From contig DASQOR010000041.1 of NCBI GenBank assembly GCA_035644395.1, positions 1 to 64,000 on the forward strand: DNA of 64,000 nucleotides, written 5' to 3'. Shown piece by piece: positions 49,846 through 58,807 of the stretch. A program made the translations under genes and the position numbers. Under the pieces are notes generated by a model that saw nothing but the letters and a program-made list of their open reading frames with translations, was not told where the DNA came from and did no database searches. Within the stretch, counting starts at the first letter, position 1. Each line of letters starts with the position of its first letter. This stretch comes from JBGPLJ01 sp035644395 (GTDB taxonomy: Bacteria > Pseudomonadota > Gammaproteobacteria > Steroidobacterales > Steroidobacteraceae).

Positions 49846-51087
49846 ATGTTTTATCCGCTGCCGCTCGCCATCGGGCTGCGCTATGTGCGCAGCCGCAAAC
49901 GCAGCTACTTCGTCTCCTTCATCACCTGGAGTTCCCTCGCGGGACTCGCACTGGGCGTCGCGGCCCTGATCACCATGCTGTCGATCATGAACGGCTTCGA
50001 GGCGGAACTGCGCTCGCGGCTAGTGAGCCTTGCCGCGCACGCGAGCGTGACGGCCGAGGGTCTCGGGCCGGACGAATGGCCGTCCGTGGTGAATCGCGTG
50101 CGGGCGATCCCGGAGGTCATCGGAGCGGCGCCGTATGTCGAAGCGGAGGCGATGCTCGGCAATGATACGCAGCTCGAGCCCGCCATCCTGCGGGGTATCG
50201 ATCCGGCCCGCGAGACCTCGGTCTCGACCATCGCCCGTACGCTCCTTGACGGGTCGCTTGCGTCGCTTGCGCCGGGCTCGGATGCGGTGGTGCTCGGGCG
50301 CGGCCTTGCCGCCGAGCTCGGCGTCGGCGTCGGCGACCGGGTGACGGTCATGATCCCGACAGCCGATGAAGCGGGCGAGGTCACGCCGCGCATCCGCCAG
50401 TTCACCGTCGGCGGCGTGTTCGAAGCGGGCCTGCAGGATCACGACAGCGTGCTCGCGCTCGCCCACATCGACGATGTCGCGGCGCTGCGCGGAACGCGGG
50501 ACCTGACGGGCGTACGCGTGAAATACACCGACCTGATGCGTGCGCCCCAGTCGAGTGCGCGGGTCGCCGGGGTGCTCGGCGCCCGCTTCAAGGTGACCGA
50601 CTGGACCGAGCAGAACGCGGCCTACTTTCGGGCGGTCAACATCGAGAAGACGATGATGGCGCTCATCATGCTGCTGATCGTCGCCGTGGCCGCGTTCAAT
50701 ATCGTCGCCTCGCTCGTCATGGTCGTGACCGACAAGCGCACGGACATCGCCATGCTGCGTACGCTGGGTCTCACGCCACGTGAGGTCCTGCAGGTCTTCC
50801 TCACCCAGGGGACGGTCATCGGCTGGCTCGGGACCGCAATTGGCGTGGCGCTCGGCACGCTCCTCGCCTACAACGTCGGCAGCGTCGTCGAGTGGCTGCA
50901 GCGCGCGTTCCGCTTCCAGATCATGGACGCGGAGGTCTACTACATCACGCGCATTCCGTCCGATCCGCACGTATTCGACATCGCCTGGATCGCGGCCGCC
51001 GCCTTCGCGCTCACGCTGCTTGCGACCATCTACCCGGCGCTGCGCGCTGCGCGCACGCAGCCGGCCGAAGCGCTGAGGTACGAGTGA
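49846..51087 (+). CDS. lolC: LolC/LolE-type lipoprotein-releasing permease (first copy)
   Basis: 413 residues. Layout is one N-terminal membrane helix (FITWSSLAGLALGVAALITMLSIMNGF), a large periplasmic domain, then three C-terminal helices (MALIMLLIVAVAAFNIVASLVMVV, TQGTVIGWLGTAIGVALG, IAWIAAAAFALTLLATIYP). The N-terminal SYFVSFITWSS and the DKRTDIAMLRTLGL coupling helix are typical. It is paired with a second permease and LolD to release lipoproteins from the inner membrane to LolA. Whether this copy is the LolC or LolE equivalent is not certain. Confidence 0.92.
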   Translation: MFYPLPLAIGLRYVRSRKRSYFVSFITWSSLAGLALGVAALITMLSIMNGFEAELRSRLVSLAAHASVTAEGLGPDEWPSVVNRVRAIPEVIGAAPYVEAEAMLGNDTQLEPAILRGIDPARETSVSTIARTLLDGSLASLAPGSDAVVLGRGLAAELGVGVGDRVTVMIPTADEAGEVTPRIRQFTVGGVFEAGLQDHDSVLALAHIDDVAALRGTRDLTGVRVKYTDLMRAPQSSARVAGVLGARFKVTDWTEQNAAYFRAVNIEKTMMALIMLLIVAVAAFNIVASLVMVVTDKRTDIAMLRTLGLTPREVLQVFLTQGTVIGWLGTAIGVALGTLLAYNVGSVVEWLQRAFRFQIMDAEVYYITRIPSDPHVFDIAWIAAAAFALTLLATIYPALRAARTQPAEALRYE

Positions 51088-52331
51088 GCGCGGCCGTCGA
51101 ATGGATGATCGCGCGACGCTACCTGCGTTCGCGTCACCGCAACCGTTTCGTCTCCTTCATCAGCGGCATCTCGATGGGTGGTCTCGCGCTCGGCGTCGCG
51201 GCGCTCGTGGTCGTGCTCTCCGTGATCAACGGCTTCGAGCGGGAATTGCGCGAGCGCATCCTCGATTCGACGGCGCACGCCACCCTCACGGGCTACAACG
51301 GCCAGATCAAGGACTGGCGCCACGCCGCGCAAGTCGCCCGTTCGCGGCCGCATGTGCTGGCCGTCGCGCCCTTCATCGAAGACAAGGGCATGCTGGTGAA
51401 TGGCAGGAGCATCGCCGGCGCGGTGATCCGGGGCGTGCTGCCCGCCGAGGAAAGCCGGGTTGATGGACTCGCCAGCCGCGTGCTCGGCGGCCGTCTCGAT
51501 GACCTCGCGTCCGGGTCCTACCGGATCATTCTCGGGCGCGCGCTCGCCGAAGCGCTGCACGTCAAGGTCGGCGACCGCGTCGTGCTCATGTCGCCGCAGG
51601 CCGTGCTCACGCCACTCGGCGCCGTGCCCCGCATGCGCCGCTTCACCGTGAGCGGAATCTTCAACGCCGGCATGTACGAATACGACCGCGGCCTCGCGCT
51701 CGTGCACATGGCGGACGCCGCACGCCTGACGCGCAAGGGCGATGCCGTCACGGGCTTGAGGCTCAGGGTGGATGATATCTATGCGGCGCGTGCGGCCGTC
51801 ATCGACGTCGCCCGTGCGCTCGAGAACATCTACTATGCCGTCGACTGGTCGCAGACCCACCAGAATTTTTTCCGCTCGATCACGCTCACCAAGACCATCA
51901 TGTTCGTCGTCCTCTCGCTCGTCGTCTTCGTCGGCGCCTTCAACATCGTCTCGACGCTCGTCATGGTCGTGAAGGAGAAGCAGGGCGATGTCGCGATCCT
52001 GCGCACGATCGGCAGTTCGCCGCTGAGCGTCATGCGGATCTTCATCTTCCAGGGTGCGACGATCGGGCTGATCGGCACCGCGCTCGGCATCGGACTCGGC
52101 GTTCTCATCGCGATGAATACCGAGCGGCTGGTGCACGGGCTCGAGCGGCTCCTCGGGACATCGCTCGTCGATGCGAGCGTTTATTTCATCGCCGACCTGC
52201 CGGCGCGCGTCGAGTGGGGCGACGTCGGCCGGATCGCGCTGGTCGCTCTCGGCCTCTGTTGCCTTGCGACGCTGTATCCCGCCTGGCGGGCGGCCCGCAA
52301 TCCGCCCGCGGAGGCCCTGCGGCATGAGTGA
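51084..52331 (+). CDS. lolE: LolC/LolE-type lipoprotein-releasing permease (second copy)
   Basis: 415 residues from GTG 51084, overlapping the first permease by four bases. Same topology: FISGISMGGLALGVAALVVVLSVINGFERELRERIL, then a periplasmic domain, and TIMFVVLSLVVFVGAFNIVSTLVMVV and KEKQGDVAILRTIGSSPLSVMRIF. It is clearly homologous to the first copy but well diverged. Two distinct permeases indicate a LolCDE rather than a LolF-type exporter. The assignment as LolE is by order only. Confidence 0.92.
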   Translation: MSAAVEWMIARRYLRSRHRNRFVSFISGISMGGLALGVAALVVVLSVINGFERELRERILDSTAHATLTGYNGQIKDWRHAAQVARSRPHVLAVAPFIEDKGMLVNGRSIAGAVIRGVLPAEESRVDGLASRVLGGRLDDLASGSYRIILGRALAEALHVKVGDRVVLMSPQAVLTPLGAVPRMRRFTVSGIFNAGMYEYDRGLALVHMADAARLTRKGDAVTGLRLRVDDIYAARAAVIDVARALENIYYAVDWSQTHQNFFRSITLTKTIMFVVLSLVVFVGAFNIVSTLVMVVKEKQGDVAILRTIGSSPLSVMRIFIFQGATIGLIGTALGIGLGVLIAMNTERLVHGLERLLGTSLVDASVYFIADLPARVEWGDVGRIALVALGLCCLATLYPAWRAARNPPAEALRHE

Positions 52332-53082
52332 GCCGGTCCTCAGTTGCCGCGGCCTGCGCAAGCAGTTCCGCCAGGGCGACACCTTGCTCGACGTGCTCGT
52401 CGGGGTGGACTTCGAAGTCGCGCAGGGAGAGCGCGTCGCGATCGTCGGCGCGTCGGGATCGGGCAAGACCACGCTCCTGCAGCTGCTCGGTGGGCTCGAC
52501 CTGCCGACCGGCGGCGCCGTTTCGATCCTCGGCAGTCCGATGCACGAACTGAGCGATGCCGAGCGCGGCATCCTGCGCAATCGCAGCGTCGGCTTCGTCT
52601 ATCAGTTTCACCACTTGCTGCCGGAATTCTCGGCGCTTGAGAACGTCGCCATGCCGCTGCTCGTGCGGCGTCAATCGATGGCCGAGGCAACGTCTGCTGC
52701 GCGGCAGCTCCTCGAACGCGTCGGCCTTGGCGCGCGCCTCACGCATCGGCCGTATCAACTTTCCGGCGGCGAACGGCAACGTGCGGCGGTCGCGCGCGCC
52801 CTCGTGACGCGGCCGGCGCTCGTGCTCGCCGACGAACCGACCGGAAATCTCGACGGCCATAACGCCGAGCAGGTCTTCGCGCTCATGCTCGAGCTCAATC
52901 GCGAACTCGGTACGAGCCTCGTCATCGTCACGCACGACACGGGCCTTGCCGCCCGGATGGGCCGGCAGTACGAGCTAGTCGACGGATTTCTTCACGTTCG
53001 CGGAGGCTCGCAGTTCGAGCGCCCGGCGCTTGCGGTGGTATCTAAAGAGAATTCCCCGGCGCCAGATCCAGTGCAGGAATGA
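52324..53082 (+). CDS. lolD: LolD, lipoprotein-releasing ABC ATPase
   Basis: 252 residues from ATG 52324, overlapping the second permease by eight bases. Walker A GASGSGKTT, the signature LSGGERQRAAVARAL, and Walker B LVLADEPTGNLD are intact; FVYQFHHLLPEFSALENVAMPL is the LolD/MacB Q-loop. The usual end of LolD is near YELVDGFL (about residue 225); here about 25 extra residues (RGGSQFERPALAVVSKENSP) continue through the end of the convergent DUF2062 gene, a 108-base overlap. It powers the LolC/E permeases. Confidence 0.95.
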   Translation: MSEPVLSCRGLRKQFRQGDTLLDVLVGVDFEVAQGERVAIVGASGSGKTTLLQLLGGLDLPTGGAVSILGSPMHELSDAERGILRNRSVGFVYQFHHLLPEFSALENVAMPLLVRRQSMAEATSAARQLLERVGLGARLTHRPYQLSGGERQRAAVARALVTRPALVLADEPTGNLDGHNAEQVFALMLELNRELGTSLVIVTHDTGLAARMGRQYELVDGFLHVRGGSQFERPALAVVSKENSPAPDPVQE

Positions 53083-53526
53083 GTAGCCGAGGGTCGCCGC
53101 TACGATGCCGAGGACGAGGCTCCCGGTGAGGAGCGGCTTCCAGACGTACGGTAGCTCGCGGCTTGCCCAGTCCCAGCTCAGGTCGAACGTGAAGCGTGAC
53201 ATCGGCACGCCCAGCAACACCGTACCGAGCCAGTAGGCGAAAAAGAACATCGGCACGATCGTGAACGGATTCGAGATCCAGATGGTCGCGAAGGCCACCG
53301 GGATATTGGCGCGCAACAGCAGCGCGACGAGCGGCGCGATGGCGCTGTGGGGCGGGAACGGCAGGAAGGCCACGAACAAGCCGATCGCGAAGCCGCGCGC
53401 GACATTTTCACGGCGCACGGCCCAGTACTCCGGATGGCGCAGGAGCGCCGCGAACGGCCGCATGTACCACATTTCTCGCAGGCGGCGGTGATCCGGCAGG
53501 ATGCGCTTGAGGAATCGGCGCGGCAT
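52975..53526 (-). CDS. DUF2062 membrane protein
   Basis: 183 residues from ATG 53526 (MPRRFLKRILPDHRRLREMWY). Family features: RRENVARGFAIGLFVAFLPFPPHSAIAPLVALLLRANIPVAFATIWISNPFTIVPMFFFAYWLGTVLL, with two to three membrane helices and a last helix near 150-165. Function unknown. It lies between the lol operon and comEC in many gammaproteobacteria. The 3' 108 bases are antisense to the 3' end of lolD. It is divergent from comEC. Confidence 0.88.
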   Translation of the reverse strand: MPRRFLKRILPDHRRLREMWYMRPFAALLRHPEYWAVRRENVARGFAIGLFVAFLPFPPHSAIAPLVALLLRANIPVAFATIWISNPFTIVPMFFFAYWLGTVLLGVPMSRFTFDLSWDWASRELPYVWKPLLTGSLVLGIVAATLGYSFLHWIWRRGILFRYHRKRRALELRASANVKKSVD

Positions 53527-53564
53527 TGGCCTCGATGGTGCCAACTTCCGCAGGGAAGCGGAAC

Positions 53565-55850
53565 ATGTTTGCGAAAGGCGTCGCATTCCTCCTGGGAACG
53601 CTTGCGGTTTGTCAACTCCCGACGCTGGCTTGCGTCGGGCCGCTGCTGCCATTGCTGGCTGCGGGGCTGGCGCTCCTTCTGTGGCGCCGTGCCTTTGTTT
53701 GCGCGCTGTTCGTCGCCGGGGTCGCCTGGACCGCCCAGTTCGGGGCCGCGGCCCTCGCGCATGGCATCGATCCGGCGTTGAACGGCGGTCAATGGCTGGT
53801 GAGCGGCGAGATCTCCTCGGTGCCCGAGGCCGACGCCGGGCATGTGAGTTTCGACCTCGACTTGCTCGACGCCCCGCCGCCGATCGGGAACCTGCGCAGG
53901 CTACGCCTTGCCTGGTACGAAGCAGGGGTGCACGTTGCGGCCGGTGAGCGCTGGCGCATCCTGGTGAAGCTGCGACACGCTCACGGCCTGAGAAATCCCG
54001 GCGACCATGACTTCGAAGGCCGGCTGTTCGATGAGGGCGTGGACGCGACCGGCTATGTGCTGCGCTGTCCGTGCAACGCGCGGCTGCAAGCGGCGAACTG
54101 GCGCTCGCCCATCCTGCGCGCGCGGGAAGCGATCGCCTTGCGGATCGCGGCCGAGCTGCCCCCTCACAGTCCGTTCGTCGGCATCCTGCAGGATCTCGCG
54201 GTCGGCCTGGATGACCGCGTGGCGCCGGAGCAGTGGCGCATCTTCTCGGCGACCGGCACGACGCATTTGATGGCCATCTCGGGATTCCATGTCGCGGGTG
54301 TCGCGCTGCTTGCGATCTGGCTCGTCAGGGTTTCGTGGCGGACCGTCGGGTCGGGCAATCGTGCGCGCAGCGACATCGAGAGTGCCGTCGGTCTCGCCGC
54401 GGCCACCGGCTATGCGTTGCTTGCCGGACTTTCCGTGCCGACACAACGCACGCTCGTGACATTGGCCTGCGTGCTCCTCGCGCGCATGCACCGGCGCGCG
54501 ACGGCAGTGTGGAATCTCGTCGGGCTCGCGCTGTTTGCGGTGCTCCTGCTGGATCCGTTCGCGACGCTAAGCGCCGGCTTCTGGCTGTCGTTCGCGACCG
54601 TCGCCGGCATCCTGTTCGCGCTCGAAGGCCGCAGCGGGCGGCGCTCGCAATGGCGTGAACTCCTGCCGGCCCAGTTGGCCGCGACACTCTGCCTGCTGCC
54701 GTTGACGCTTGCGCTCTTCGGTACGGTGTCGCTCCTGAGCCCGCTGATCAATTTGCTCGCCATCCCGATCTTCAGCCTGGTACTCGTGCCGGCGATCCTT
54801 CTTGGCGTCGCGCTGCTTGCCGTCCCCGGCGGCCTGGCCGGACTCTGGTTTTCGTTGATCGAACGCGCCGTTGCGCTCGTCTGGCCGGCATTCGCGGCGC
54901 TTGCGGGCGCGCCGCTTGCCCAAATGCATGTCGCCGCGCGGCCGTTCTGGACCTTGGCGCTCCTCGGCCTGGGAGCGCTCTGGGTCCTCGTTCCCTGGCC
55001 CCTCGTTGTCCGTGCCCTCGGCATCGCGTTCGCATTGCCGGCAGTCTTCTGGCGACCGCTGCCGCCCGCGGCCGGCGGGTATGAATTCACCGTGCTCGAT
55101 GTCGGTCAGGGCCTGGCGGTGTTTGTCGCCACTCGCGAGCACAGCCTGCTGTTCGACACGGGACCGGTCGCCCGCTCGGGGCGCGCGGCGGCCGAGTTTT
55201 CGGTCGTTCCGTTTCTCGAGCAGCGCGGCATCGCGCATCTCGACCTGCTCATCCTCAGTCATGGAGATCGCGATCACGTGGGCGGCGCACCTGCGGTACG
55301 CGCGGCCGTCCGTGTCGATCGGGCCTTGGTCGGCGGGCTGCGACGGGGCGGAGTATTCGAGCCCTGCATCGCGGGACAATCGTGGACCTGGGACGGGGTT
55401 CGATTCGAATTCCTGCATCCGCCAGCACCGGCCAGTGACGGGGCCGGGCGCAAGGAAAACGACGCGTCCTGTGTGCTTGCCGTGTCAGGTCCCGGCGGGT
55501 CTGCGCTATTGACCGGCGATATTGAGGCGGCCGCCGAAGCTGAGCTGCTGCGCTCGCGCCTGCCCCACCGGATGACCATCGTGGTCGTCCCGCATCACGG
55601 TAGCGGGAGTTCGTCCGGCGTCGAATTCGTAGCGCGGCTGGCGCCTCGCTGGGCGGTCGTATCCACGGGTTACGACAATCGCTGGCATTTCCCCCGACCC
55701 GAAGTGGTCGAGCGCTGGCAGTCCGCCGGCGCCCAGTTGCTCTCCACGGCCAGCGGCGGCGCCATCACCTTTCACGTCGAGCCGGATGCGATCGCCGGCC
55801 CTCCCGAGCAATACCGCGAGCGCGTGCGGCGCTTCTGGCACGTCGACTGA
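53565..55850 (+). CDS. comEC: ComEC/Rec2, DNA-uptake channel protein
   Basis: About 761 residues from ATG 53565, chosen for MFAKGVAFLLGTLAV and a nearby GGGA; TTG 53526 or ATG 53535 would lengthen it. The order is an N-terminal DUF4131-like segment, the competence domain with many helices (LMAISGFHVAGVALLAIWLV, GYALLAGLSVPTQRTLVTL), and a C-terminal metallo-beta-lactamase domain with LSHGDRDHVGGA and TGDIEAAAEAELL, and VVPHHGSGSSS. This is a full-length ComEC/Rec2. It imports single-stranded DNA across the inner membrane when competence genes are expressed. Confidence 0.94.
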   Translation: MFAKGVAFLLGTLAVCQLPTLACVGPLLPLLAAGLALLLWRRAFVCALFVAGVAWTAQFGAAALAHGIDPALNGGQWLVSGEISSVPEADAGHVSFDLDLLDAPPPIGNLRRLRLAWYEAGVHVAAGERWRILVKLRHAHGLRNPGDHDFEGRLFDEGVDATGYVLRCPCNARLQAANWRSPILRAREAIALRIAAELPPHSPFVGILQDLAVGLDDRVAPEQWRIFSATGTTHLMAISGFHVAGVALLAIWLVRVSWRTVGSGNRARSDIESAVGLAAATGYALLAGLSVPTQRTLVTLACVLLARMHRRATAVWNLVGLALFAVLLLDPFATLSAGFWLSFATVAGILFALEGRSGRRSQWRELLPAQLAATLCLLPLTLALFGTVSLLSPLINLLAIPIFSLVLVPAILLGVALLAVPGGLAGLWFSLIERAVALVWPAFAALAGAPLAQMHVAARPFWTLALLGLGALWVLVPWPLVVRALGIAFALPAVFWRPLPPAAGGYEFTVLDVGQGLAVFVATREHSLLFDTGPVARSGRAAAEFSVVPFLEQRGIAHLDLLILSHGDRDHVGGAPAVRAAVRVDRALVGGLRRGGVFEPCIAGQSWTWDGVRFEFLHPPAPASDGAGRKENDASCVLAVSGPGGSALLTGDIEAAAEAELLRSRLPHRMTIVVVPHHGSGSSSGVEFVARLAPRWAVVSTGYDNRWHFPRPEVVERWQSAGAQLLSTASGGAITFHVEPDAIAGPPEQYRERVRRFWHVD

Positions 55851-55861
55851 TCGCGGGCCCG

Positions 55862-55884
55862 GCAACAGCCTTTCCGGCTGCTGC
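55862..55884 (+). terminator. Weak hairpin after comEC
   Basis: GCAACAGCC (55862-55870) and GGCTGCTGC (55876-55884) pair at eight of nine positions around a five-base loop, 11 bases after the comEC stop. There is no clear T-run, so termination is uncertain. Confidence 0.25.
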
Positions 55885-55972
55885 TAAGTTCTCGTTTCAC
55901 CGAGCTATTCTGCTCCTTGCGGGTGAAGTATCATCGCGCCTTCGTCACTCGCCCGGATGCCCGCGACGCCTC

Positions 55973-56587
55973 ATGTGGGAACTCGTCAAAGCCGGCGGCT
56001 ACGTCATGTGGCCGATCATCCTGTGCTCCATAGCTGCCGCCGCGATCGTCGTCGAACGTCTCTGGACGCTGCAGGAAAACCGCGTCATCCCCAGGGAACT
56101 GACCAGGAAAGTGCTGCAGTGGATCGAGAACCGCGACCTGAATGAAAAGATGATCGCGGCGCTCGAGCAGAATTCGCCCCTCGGCAAGGTCATCGCGGTA
56201 GGCCTAGCGAACCGAAATCGGAGCCGTGAAATCCTGGTCGAACGCGTGACCGATACCGGTCGGCACGTGGTGCACGAGCTCGAGCGCTTTCTCGGCATGC
56301 TGGGGACGATCGCCAGCGTGTCGCCGCTCCTTGGCTTGCTCGGCACCGTGACCGGCATCATCCGCGCATTCAACGACCTGGCCCTGAAGGGGAGCGGTGA
56401 CCCGCGCATTCTCTCTGGCGGCATCGCCGAAGCGCTCATCACGACCGCTGCGGGCCTCCTGGTCGCCATTCCGGCGCTGGTGGGATATCGCTACCTGCGG
56501 GGACGGGTCGAGGGACTGGTGGTGCAGATGGAAAAGGAAACGATGCAACTGGTCGAGCTGCTGGAAGTGCAGAAAACGGGCGGCTAG
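55973..56587 (+). CDS. exbB: ExbB/TolQ-family proton channel protein
   Basis: 204 residues with three membrane helices: YVMWPIILCSIAAAAIVVERLWTL, then IASVSPLLGLLGTVTGIIRAF and IAEALITTAAGLLVAIPALVGYRYL. The MotA/TolQ/ExbB signature (GLLGTVTGII, ALxTTAxGLLVAIPAL) is clear. It partners ExbD to convert proton motive force into work at the outer membrane. Placement between comEC and msbA is seen in Pseudomonas and Xanthomonas relatives. The partner receptor is unknown here. Confidence 0.92.
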   Translation: MWELVKAGGYVMWPIILCSIAAAAIVVERLWTLQENRVIPRELTRKVLQWIENRDLNEKMIAALEQNSPLGKVIAVGLANRNRSREILVERVTDTGRHVVHELERFLGMLGTIASVSPLLGLLGTVTGIIRAFNDLALKGSGDPRILSGGIAEALITTAAGLLVAIPALVGYRYLRGRVEGLVVQMEKETMQLVELLEVQKTGG

Positions 56588-56614
56588 GTGGCCGCCGCCT
56601 GCCAGCCCCGAGCA

Positions 56615-57040
56615 ATGGACCTCAAGCCGCGCAAGTCCGAAGAGCCGGAACTCAACATGACGTCGCTCATCGACGTCGTGCTGTTGATGGTCATCTTCTT
56701 CATGGTGTCGAGCACCTTTGTCGAGGAAGGGCGGGTCAAGATCCGCTTGCCCGAGGCTTCGACCGCGCCGATCAGCGCTTCGCCCGCCGGGCCGCTCATC
56801 GTTACCGTGACGCACTCGGGCGAGTACCTCGTCAACGATCGCACCCTCATCAACAACAACCCGGACACGCTGCGCAGCGCCATCGTCAAGGTGATGGGTG
56901 AGAAGCGGAACGGACCGGTCACCATCCGCGCCGACGCCACGACGACGCACCAGTCCGTCGTGACGGCCATGGACGTGCTGGCGCGCCTCGGCTTCACCGA
57001 GATCAACATCGCGACGATTCCCGGCGCGCGGAGCAAGTAG
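56615..57040 (+). CDS. exbD: ExbD/TolR-family protein
   Basis: 141 residues from ATG 56615 (MDLKPRKSEEPELNMTSLIDVVLLMVIFFMV); GTG 56588 is a longer option. The single membrane helix has the critical Asp in LIDVVLLMVIFF. The periplasmic domain includes VTHSGEYLVNDRTLIN and VTIRADATTTHQSVVTAMDVLARLGFTEINIAT. It pairs with the upstream ExbB. msbA starts five bases after its stop. Confidence 0.92.
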   Translation: MDLKPRKSEEPELNMTSLIDVVLLMVIFFMVSSTFVEEGRVKIRLPEASTAPISASPAGPLIVTVTHSGEYLVNDRTLINNNPDTLRSAIVKVMGEKRNGPVTIRADATTTHQSVVTAMDVLARLGFTEINIATIPGARSK

Positions 57041-57045
57041 CGGCC

Positions 57046-58794
57046 ATGGCGACGCTACCGCTCAACCAGGACGCGAAACGCATTTACCTGCGCCTCATGG
57101 GCTACGCGAGGCCCTATTGGCCTGTGTTCCTGCTCGGGGTGTTCGGCAACGCGCTCTTCGCCACGACCGACGCCGGGTTCGTCTGGTTCGTGCGCAACTT
57201 CCTCAAGGACGCCTTTGCCAGGCCCGATCCGAAGGTGCTCGTCTGGGTGCCGATCGGCGCGGTCGTTCTGTTCTTTATGCGCGGCGTCGGCGACTTCCTG
57301 TCGACCTACTGCGCGGCCTCGGTCGGACGGCGGGTCATCAAGACGCTGCGCGGGCAGCTTTTCGGCCACTACCTGAAGCTTCCGACGACATTCTACGACC
57401 GGGAGGCGGCCGCGAATCTCCTCTCGAAGCTGACCTACAACGTGGAGCTGCTGGCGGAAGCGAGCGCCAATTCGATCACGGTCATGATCCGCGACTCGCT
57501 CACCGTCATCGCGCTGATCGGCTATCTCTTCTTTCTCAACTGGCGGCTCGCGGCCATCAGCATCATTCTCGCACCGCTGATCGCGTGGCTGATCCGCAAG
57601 GTGAACCAGCTTTTCCGCCGCTACAGCCAGCGCATCCAGAATTCGATGGGCGACGTTACCCGCATCGCGAAGGAAGGCATCGAGGGTCACCGGCTCATCA
57701 AGCTCTTCAATGCGCAGGCCCACGAAGCCCAGGTGTTCGACCGGGTGAACGAGCTCAACCGGCGCAACAACATGAAGCTCATCCTGACGCGCGCGCTGTC
57801 GAATCCCGTCGTGCAGCTCGTGGCATCGATCGGTCTCGCCTTCGTGCTCTACGTCATGATCGGCATGGTGCTCAGGCACAGGCTCCCGCTCGAGGACTTC
57901 TTCGCCTTCCTCACGGCGCTCCTGCTGACGACGGCGCCGTTGCGGCGCGTGGTGAACGTCGCTGCCCCCCTGCAACAGGGCATCGCCGCGGGCGGCAGCA
58001 TCTTCGAGATCCTCGACTGCCAGACCGAGGAACTCGACGCGGGCCGCCCGCTCGATCACAGCCGCGGTGACGTCGAATTTCGCGACGTCGGCTACCGCTA
58101 CACCGCCGAGAATGGCGAGGTGCTGTCGGGAATCAGTTTCCACGTGCGCCCGGGAGAAACCATCGCCATCGTCGGCAAGTCCGGCAGCGGCAAGTCGACG
58201 CTCGTGAGCCTCCTCGCGCGCTACTACGACGTGACCGAGGGCCAGATACTGCTGGACGGCGTCGACGTGCGTGACTACCGGCTGCGCGATCTCAGGCGAC
58301 AGGTCAGCATGGTCAGCCAGGACGTGCTCCTCTTCAACGACACGATTCGCGGCAATATTGCCTTCAGCGTGCCGGCGGCGCCGCCGGCCGCCATCGAAGC
58401 CGCGGCCGCAGCCGCCCACGTCACCGAATTCACGGACGATGCGCCGGGCGGACTCGAGTTCCTGGTGGGCGACCGCGGCTCGCTCGTTTCGGGCGGTCAG
58501 CGGCAGCGCATCTCCATTGCGAGGGCGGTCCTCAAGGACGCACCGATCCTCATCCTCGATGAGGCGACCTCGGCGCTCGATACGGAACTCGAGCGCAAGA
58601 TCCAGCAGTCGCTCGATGAACTGATGCGCGGGCGCACCACGTTCGTCATCGCGCACCGCCTGACGACGATCGAAAATGCGGATCGCATCCTCGTGCTCGA
58701 TGCGGGCCAGCTCATCGAATCGGGAACCCATGCCGAGCTGATCGCGCACAACGGTCACTACGCGGCCCTGCACCGCCTGCAATTCAACGTGTAG
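57046..58794 (+). CDS. msbA: MsbA, lipid A/phospholipid flippase
   Basis: 582 residues, equal to E. coli MsbA. Six membrane helices lie in residues 1-320; the nucleotide-binding domain has Walker A VGKSGSGKST near 380, the signature VSGGQRQRISIARAV and Walker B ILILDEATSALD, with DTEL after it. The homodimer flips lipid A-core across the inner membrane. lpxK follows 13 bases later, so lipid A completion and export are co-expressed. Confidence 0.97.
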   Translation: MATLPLNQDAKRIYLRLMGYARPYWPVFLLGVFGNALFATTDAGFVWFVRNFLKDAFARPDPKVLVWVPIGAVVLFFMRGVGDFLSTYCAASVGRRVIKTLRGQLFGHYLKLPTTFYDREAAANLLSKLTYNVELLAEASANSITVMIRDSLTVIALIGYLFFLNWRLAAISIILAPLIAWLIRKVNQLFRRYSQRIQNSMGDVTRIAKEGIEGHRLIKLFNAQAHEAQVFDRVNELNRRNNMKLILTRALSNPVVQLVASIGLAFVLYVMIGMVLRHRLPLEDFFAFLTALLLTTAPLRRVVNVAAPLQQGIAAGGSIFEILDCQTEELDAGRPLDHSRGDVEFRDVGYRYTAENGEVLSGISFHVRPGETIAIVGKSGSGKSTLVSLLARYYDVTEGQILLDGVDVRDYRLRDLRRQVSMVSQDVLLFNDTIRGNIAFSVPAAPPAAIEAAAAAAHVTEFTDDAPGGLEFLVGDRGSLVSGGQRQRISIARAVLKDAPILILDEATSALDTELERKIQQSLDELMRGRTTFVIAHRLTTIENADRILVLDAGQLIESGTHAELIAHNGHYAALHRLQFNV

Positions 58795-58807
58795 GCGGTT
58801 ACAGGCC

